Source of the DNA: JANWHQ01 sp963775275
GTDB taxonomy: Bacteria; Pseudomonadota; Alphaproteobacteria; Caulobacterales; Caulobacteraceae
DNA length: 64,000 nucleotides
Direction: 5' to 3'
NCBI GenBank assembly: GCA_963775275.1
Contig: CAVZII010000005.1
Coordinates: 1,550,001 to 1,614,000 of the forward strand
The notes beneath the pieces were generated by a model that worked only from the letters and a program-made list of their open reading frames with translations, had not been told where the DNA came from and did not search any database. Of this stretch, positions 60,585 through 64,000 are shown piece by piece. Each line of letters starts with the position of its first letter. Within the stretch, counting starts at the first letter, position 1. Made by a program: the position numbers and the translations under genes.

Positions 60585-61095
60585 CCTGGTCCGACCGCCG
60601 GGGCCGCAGGTAGAAGGTCTCGTTGAAGTTCAGGGCGTCGGGCAGGATCGTCTTGAGCACCGAGCTGTACTGGTACTTGGCTTCCGAGATGACGATGCTG
60701 TCGTTCGCGCCGAGCGTCATCGGCAGGGTGACGGTGGCGCCCTTGGACATGGGCGTGAACCCGCCCGAGCCGTAGCTCCAGTCGACCTTGGGAACGCCGG
60801 AGCTGTTGACCGTGACGCTGGTCACCCGCATCTGCAGGGTGCTGGTCGGCAAGGGCGACATGATGGTGTTGCCGATCGTGACGATATCGCCGAGGTCGGA
60901 GGTGGACACCGACTCCGCCTGGGTCACAAGGTCGCCCACCGCCGAGGCGACGTGGTTGGCCTTGCGCTCGGCGATCATCGCCTGGCACAGCTCGACCAGC
61001 CCGCAGTAGAGCAGGATCATGACCGGCGCGATGAGGGCGAACTCCACCGCCGCCACGCCCCGCCGGTCCTTCCCAAATCGCCTGATCAGGGACAC
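60565..61095 (-). CDS. TadE/TadG-like pseudopilin, first of two
   Basis: 176 residues beginning with the TadE-like segment RRGVAAVEFALIAPVMILLY: a short basic leader, a conserved Glu and one membrane helix. The periplasmic remainder has two cysteines near the end (QVTCTGC). TadE-like proteins are minor pseudopilins that help assemble Flp pili. GTG at 61095 is three bases after the preceding TadE-like gene's stop, so the two are cotranscribed. Confidence 0.85.
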   Translation of the reverse strand: MSLIRRFGKDRRGVAAVEFALIAPVMILLYCGLVELCQAMIAERKANHVASAVGDLVTQAESVSTSDLGDIVTIGNTIMSPLPTSTLQMRVTSVTVNSSGVPKVDWSYGSGGFTPMSKGATVTLPMTLGANDSIVISEAKYQYSSVLKTILPDALNFNETFYLRPRRSDQVTCTGC

Positions 61096-61098
61096 GGC

Positions 61099-61704
61099 TC
61101 AGCTCCCGTAGGGCTCGTTGCGGAAGGTGGCGGTCGAGGTCAGCAGCATCTTGCCGCCGTTCAGCTGCTGCACCGCCTGGGACATCAGGGGCGTGAACAT
61201 GGTCCATTGGTAATAGGCGCGCACCAGCACGATCGACTGCGGCCCGCCGGGACTGAACTGCAGGACCGAAGGGTCGAAGTTGCCGTTCTTCACCGGCTGG
61301 GGGGCGGTCACCGACGAGAAGGTCGAGAAGGTCTGCACGTCCACATAGAGGTTGGACGCGCAGTCCGACTGCATGAACGCGAAGTTGTTGCAGATGGCGC
61401 TCTTGAAGGCCGCGGCGGTGGGGGCCGCGCCGCTCTGCAGCTCGCCGGTGCGGATCGTGCGCGCGGCCGCGGCGGTGGCGTTCTCCAGGGTGGAGGACAT
61501 CAGGAACACCAGCCCCAGCTCCAGGATGCCGAACAGCAGCAGGAAGAAGGGCGTCGCCACCAGCGCCATCTCGACCGCGGCCGCGCCCCCTCGCGCGCGC
61601 AGGAAGGAAGAGCCGGTCCGCCGCTCGCGCACGCGCGCGGCCAGCCGGATCAACAGGCGAGGGAGGCGGTGCGAAGGCGTGGGCCGAGGCCGGCGGGCGG
61701 ACAT
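61099..61704 (-). CDS. TadE-like pseudopilin, second
   Basis: 201 residues. A long Arg-rich N-terminus (about 38 residues) precedes the TadE segment GGAAAVEMALVATPFFLLLF with its conserved Glu, and then a periplasmic domain with two cysteines (AICNNF, SDCASNL) that could pair. The ATG at 61704 is 10 bases after the stop of the CpaC-like gene. It is the middle gene of a leftward three-gene pilus block. Confidence 0.85.
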   Translation of the reverse strand: MSARRPRPTPSHRLPRLLIRLAARVRERRTGSSFLRARGGAAAVEMALVATPFFLLLFGILELGLVFLMSSTLENATAAAARTIRTGELQSGAAPTAAAFKSAICNNFAFMQSDCASNLYVDVQTFSTFSSVTAPQPVKNGNFDPSVLQFSPGGPQSIVLVRAYYQWTMFTPLMSQAVQQLNGGKMLLTSTATFRNEPYGS

Positions 61705-61714
61705 GCCCGTCTGT

Positions 61715-62251
61715 CTAGCCGACCAGGGCTAACCGACCGTTTAGCCGCTGTGCGGCGCTGCGCTGCGCCCCAAGGATCAGGGGCCGCCCGAGCCCTGACC
61801 GCCCAGAGTCGTTGTGCGCGCGCTCGTCATAGTCCTTGTAGGGAGCCGAATAGGGCTCGTAGTTCGAGGTCCGCTCCTCGCCCGGCATGGGCGTGCGTTC
61901 GCAGTGCGGCGAGCAGGCGTAGTTCGAGACCAGCGGGCCCCGATAGAGCGAGACCCGCCCGGCGTCGCCGCGCGCCACATTGACCTGCTGCTGCAGGATG
62001 GTGCGGCCCATCCGGTCGGTGACGATGATGTTGGTGACCCCGTAGCTGCGTCCGAGGATCGCCAGGCGCTGCGGCGTGATCAGATTGACGTCGGCGATCG
62101 AGGGGTTGCCCACCACGACGCCGCCCGCGGGCGCGCCGAGCTGGACCAGGGTGCTTTCGTCGATGCGCACGTCCACCGCGCCCGCAAGTGACGGCGCGGC
62201 GGCGAGGACGGCTCCCAGGACGAGGGCGGTCAGCGGGCGCCACCGGTGCAT
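61715..62251 (-). CDS. Periplasmic pilus-assembly protein with CpaC/RcpA N-terminal domain only
   Basis: 178 residues: a signal peptide (residues 1-25), then the secretin N-terminal fold found in CpaC (DESTLVQLGAPAGGVVVGNP, IADVNLITPQRLAILGRSYG, NIIVTDRMGRTILQQQV). A C-terminal tail follows, with two cysteines (YACSPHCERTP) and charged low complexity. The secretin beta-domain is absent, so it is an accessory protein, not the pore. GGAGACG precedes ATG 62251. It is divergent from pilA and probably cotranscribed with the two TadE-like genes. Confidence 0.82.
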   Translation of the reverse strand: MHRWRPLTALVLGAVLAAAPSLAGAVDVRIDESTLVQLGAPAGGVVVGNPSIADVNLITPQRLAILGRSYGVTNIIVTDRMGRTILQQQVNVARGDAGRVSLYRGPLVSNYACSPHCERTPMPGEERTSNYEPYSAPYKDYDERAHNDSGRSGLGRPLILGAQRSAAQRLNGRLALVG

Positions 62252-62553
62252 CGAACGTCTCCAGATCGCGGACGCATGCTGCCCGGCATTGGTCAACAAA
62301 ACTTGAATCCGATCCAGTTCAATTCACGGACTGTAGAGATTGGTCAATCCAAGGTGAAATTCGATGCGGCCGGCCGCCTTGGTTAATCCACATAAATAGT
62401 GAATACAAATAAACCACGGAATTTTGCTGGCCTAGCCCCTCAGCTTTACTGTCGATTAAGCCAGATGCGCGAAATTGCCCGTGCACATCGGGGCAAGCAG
62501 GCCAGCCGGCTTGGTCCCCTTCATCGCCTGCTTGCCAATAAGGAGATCAAGCA
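62252..62553. other. Divergent intergenic region controlling pilA and the TadE block
   Basis: 302 bases with the lowest GC of the window (62290-62460), as expected for promoters in both directions. Several TTAA-containing strings are present (GGTTAATCC near 62382, CGATTAAGCC near 62453), but none makes a full TTAA-N7-TTAA CtrA box. No sigma-54 -24/-12 pair is clear. AGGAG before 62554 serves pilA. Nothing coding is seen. Confidence 0.5.
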
Positions 62554-62718
62554 ATGTCGAAGTTTGTCACCCGGTTCCTCAAGGACGAATCCGGCGCCAC
62601 GGCGATCGAGTACGGCCTGATCGCCGCCCTCATCTCGGTGGTGATCGTCACCGCCCTGACCACGCTCGGCAGCAACCTGAGCAGCACCTTCACCTCGGTC
62701 GCCGGCAGCGTGAAGTGA
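62554..62718 (+). CDS. pilA: Flp-type major pilin
   Basis: 54-residue prepilin: basic leader MSKFVTRFLKDESG, then ATAIEYGLIAALISVVIVTA, the Flp motif with the conserved Glu and Tyr, and a short C-terminus (SSTFTSVAGSVK). The prepilin peptidase would cut after the Gly before ATAIEY. AGGAG lies upstream. It is followed by a second pilin gene and then cpaA and cpaB, the Caulobacter pil-cpa order. Flp pili serve surface sensing, attachment and phage entry in the group. Confidence 0.95.
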   Translation: MSKFVTRFLKDESGATAIEYGLIAALISVVIVTALTTLGSNLSSTFTSVAGSVK

Positions 62719-62747
62719 GGCCGAAAGGCGCCCAAGGGTCCTGGACC

Positions 62748-62906
62748 ATGATCCTCGCGAGATTGATCCGGGACCGGTCGGGCGCCACGGCCATCGAATA
62801 CGCACTTCTCGCGGCCCTGGTCGCAGGCGCGATCGTCTCGGCGGCGACCCTCCTCGGATCGAACATTCTCGTGCGATACGAGGCCGTCGCCGCGACAACT
62901 CCGTGA
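62748..62906 (+). CDS. Second Flp-type pilin
   Basis: 52 residues with MILARLIRDRSGATAIEYAL, the same cleavage and Flp motif as PilA, but a different C-terminal half (GAIVSAATLLGSNILVRYEA). It begins 29 bases after the pilA stop and is followed by an intrinsic terminator. It may be a minor pilin or a paralogue used under other conditions. Confidence 0.88.
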   Translation: MILARLIRDRSGATAIEYALLAALVAGAIVSAATLLGSNILVRYEAVAATTP

Positions 62907-62929
62907 CCCGGTCCAAGACCGCAAGAACG

Positions 62930-62964
62930 GCCGCGACGCCTCAGGGCGCCGCGGCCTTTCTGGT
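62930..62964 (+). terminator. Intrinsic terminator after the pilin genes
   Basis: GGCCGCGACGCC pairs with GGCGCCGCGGCC (11 of 12 pairs) around a four-base TCAG loop, followed by TTTCTGGTTTTTG. It would limit read-through from the abundant pilin message into cpaA, explaining how pilin can be made in excess of the assembly machinery. Confidence 0.85.
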
Positions 62965-63044
62965 TTTTGCAGCCGGGCCGGGCCTGGCAACGCTTCGTTC
63001 ATGAGCAGGCCGGCAAGCTCGCGCCCGCTCCAGCGGACCTCTCC

Positions 63045-63560
63045 ATGTCGTCTTCCTTCGCCGCCCTGCTCCTCGCCGTCTTCCCGCTCGGCCTGATCAC
63101 CGCCGCGCTGAAGGACGTCACCAGCTTCACCATTCCCAACTGGATTCCGGGCGGCCTGGTCCTCTGCTTCTTCCCCGCCGCCATGGTTGCGCACCTGCCC
63201 CTGCCCGAGATCGGGGCCTTCGCCCTGACGGGTCTCATCGCCCTGGCGGCCGGCGTGGGCATGTTCGCACTCGGTTGGTGCGGCGGCGGCGACGCCAAGC
63301 TCCTGGCGGCCGCGGCGCTGTGGCTCGGGCCCAAGGCCGCCCTGCCCTTCGTCCTGGCGACGGCGCTGGCCGGCGGCGCCCTGGGGCTCGGCCTCATCCT
63401 TGCCCGCAAGGGGCTGGTCGGCGCGGCGGCCTCCGCCGGACCGGCGTGGCTCAGCCGGCTGTTCGCCCAGGACGGGGATCTGCCCTACGGGATCGCCATC
63501 GCGGTGGGCGCGCTCCTCGCCTTCCCGTCCAGCGCCCTGCTCGCGGCGGGGGCGGGCTGA
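63045..63560 (+). CDS. cpaA: Prepilin peptidase CpaA (A24 family)
   Basis: Inner-membrane aspartic protease that cleaves the pilin leader. The 171-residue protein has five to six hydrophobic helices; the two catalytic aspartates are in ALKDVTSFTIPNW and the GxGD-like motif CGGGDAKLLAA. It has the short CpaA/TadV form without the methylase domain. ATG at 63045; it has no close ribosome-binding sequence but CTCTCC... context and upstream codons are not conserved. It lies between the pilin terminator and cpaB. Confidence 0.92.
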   Translation: MSSSFAALLLAVFPLGLITAALKDVTSFTIPNWIPGGLVLCFFPAAMVAHLPLPEIGAFALTGLIALAAGVGMFALGWCGGGDAKLLAAAALWLGPKAALPFVLATALAGGALGLGLILARKGLVGAAASAGPAWLSRLFAQDGDLPYGIAIAVGALLAFPSSALLAAGAG

Positions 63561-63587
63561 GAATTCGGGCCGTCACTTAGGCGGCCG

Positions 63588-63595
63588 TTAACCAT
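63588..63595 (+). promoter_or_regulatory. Possible CtrA half-site before cpaB
   Basis: TTAACCAT, the preferred CtrA half-box, lies 100 bases before cpaB in the 134-base gap after cpaA. The second half is not TTAA. In Caulobacter the pil genes are under CtrA, so the site is worth noting, but one half-site is weak evidence. Confidence 0.25.
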
Positions 63596-63694
63596 GCGCT
63601 GGGAAGCTCGGGCCGAAGGCAGAAGCCCGACAATTCCCCGGCCGCGACGAGTTCCGATCGGCGCGCGCGGCCGCAAGGAGACTTAAGCGTCCGG

Positions 63695-64000
63695 ATGGGC
63701 TCTGTGCGCATCATTATCCTGGCCGTGGCCGCCGTCGCCGCCATCGTGCTCGCGCTCGTGGTCCGCAAGATGGCCGCGGGCCGTCATCCCGCGGCCCAGG
63801 CCGTCGCCGCAGCGCAGGCGCCAGCGGTCGCGACCGTGCAGGTTCTCACGGCCGCCCATGACCTTCCGGTCGGGATCCGCATCGCCCAGACCGACCTGGC
63901 CTGGACCGCCTGGCCCGCCGACAAGGTCAATCCGGCCTACATCACCGACGGCGCCGCGCCTGCCCCCACCGCGACCGGCGCCGCGGCCAAGCTTGGCCAG
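63695..64000 (+). CDS. cpaB: Flp pilus assembly protein CpaB, cut by window edge
   Basis: At least 102 residues are present. A membrane anchor (VRIIILAVAAVAAIVLALVV, with the AVAAVAAIV core) is followed by an Ala-rich stretch and the SAF-like domain start VQVLTAAHDLPVGIRIAQTD, LAWTAWPADKVNPAYI, which identifies CpaB/RcpC. It acts in the periplasm beside the CpaC secretin. AAGGAG is 14 bases before the ATG, a little far. The rest lies beyond the right edge. Confidence 0.9.
   Translation, partial: MGSVRIIILAVAAVAAIVLALVVRKMAAGRHPAAQAVAAAQAPAVATVQVLTAAHDLPVGIRIAQTDLAWTAWPADKVNPAYITDGAAPAPTATGAAAKLGQ

Noticed and set aside
1..64000. tRNA, rRNA, integrase, transposase and toxin-antitoxin genes
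   Set aside because: None was found on reading both strands; the elements described have no enzyme partner within the window.

Overview
The window is GC-rich, tightly packed bacterial DNA that reads as a chromosome segment of an alphaproteobacterium of the Caulobacteraceae (Caulobacter/Phenylobacterium type). The reasons are the atpG-atpD-atpC block; the leftward run obgE-proB-proA-like-nadD-rsfS-rlmH-envC-ctpA-deacetylase-rppH; a hisS-hisZ-hisG operon; an FtsZ-associated GST-fold protein of the FzlA type next to queG; and a pilA-cpaA-cpaB Flp pilus locus. No replication origin, tRNA, rRNA, CRISPR array, phage region or transposase gene was seen. The genus is inference from gene order and sequence character.

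Layout. 1-5.1 kb: ATP synthase gamma, beta and epsilon genes, preceded by a broken LysE-type exporter gene, then a secreted protein, a small membrane protein and a PiuC-type dioxygenase. 5.3-16.1 kb: a long leftward housekeeping run for RNA 5' processing, envelope maintenance, ribosome maturation, NAD, proline and Obg. 16.1-22.1 kb: ClC channel, superoxide dismutase, two small membrane proteins, an HWE sensor kinase with receiver, and maleylacetoacetate isomerase. 22.2-26.7 kb: an ABC ATPase plus a giant permease/M1-peptidase fusion. 26.7-36.3 kb, leftward: penicillin-binding protein 1C, alpha-2-macroglobulin, carbonic anhydrase and succinate-semialdehyde dehydrogenase. 36.4-42.3 kb: dapF and mtaB, separated by a small surface-polysaccharide-like island. 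42.3-46.4 kb: a histidine operon with a His-rich leader peptide. 46.4-58.3 kb: a large beta-propeller autotransporter, a shortened CopC, a K+/H+ antiporter, queG, fzlA, a sterol-desaturase-like enzyme, a degenerate M48 protein and a cation diffusion facilitator. 58.4-60.6 kb: pabB-pabC. 60.6-64 kb: Flp/Tad pilus genes in two divergent blocks.

The most unusual signal is a family of paired-hairpin elements of about 165 bp, bounded by CTAG, lying between genes at 5.1, 13.1, 37.2, 51.2 and 54.3 kb. Each unit has two long hairpins joined by a short AT-rich linker. Every intact hairpin starts and ends in CTAG, the arm next to the linker carries a small extra bulge, and B-type stems carry GANTC sites. 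The CTAG of some copies supplies the TAG stop codon of the adjoining gene (piuC, dapF, fzlA). They look like non-autonomous mobile elements; no mobilising enzyme is encoded here.

A second notable signal is a 25-residue leader peptide with five histidines in seven residues upstream of hisS-hisZ-hisG, together with a hairpin and an alternative pairing, as expected of attenuation control.

Several genes carry single-base frameshifts with otherwise intact sequence (alpha-2-macroglobulin, mtaB, queG, perhaps the small gene at 16.1 kb). Because these are scattered and restore normal family lengths when corrected, uncorrected sequencing errors are at least as likely as real pseudogenes.
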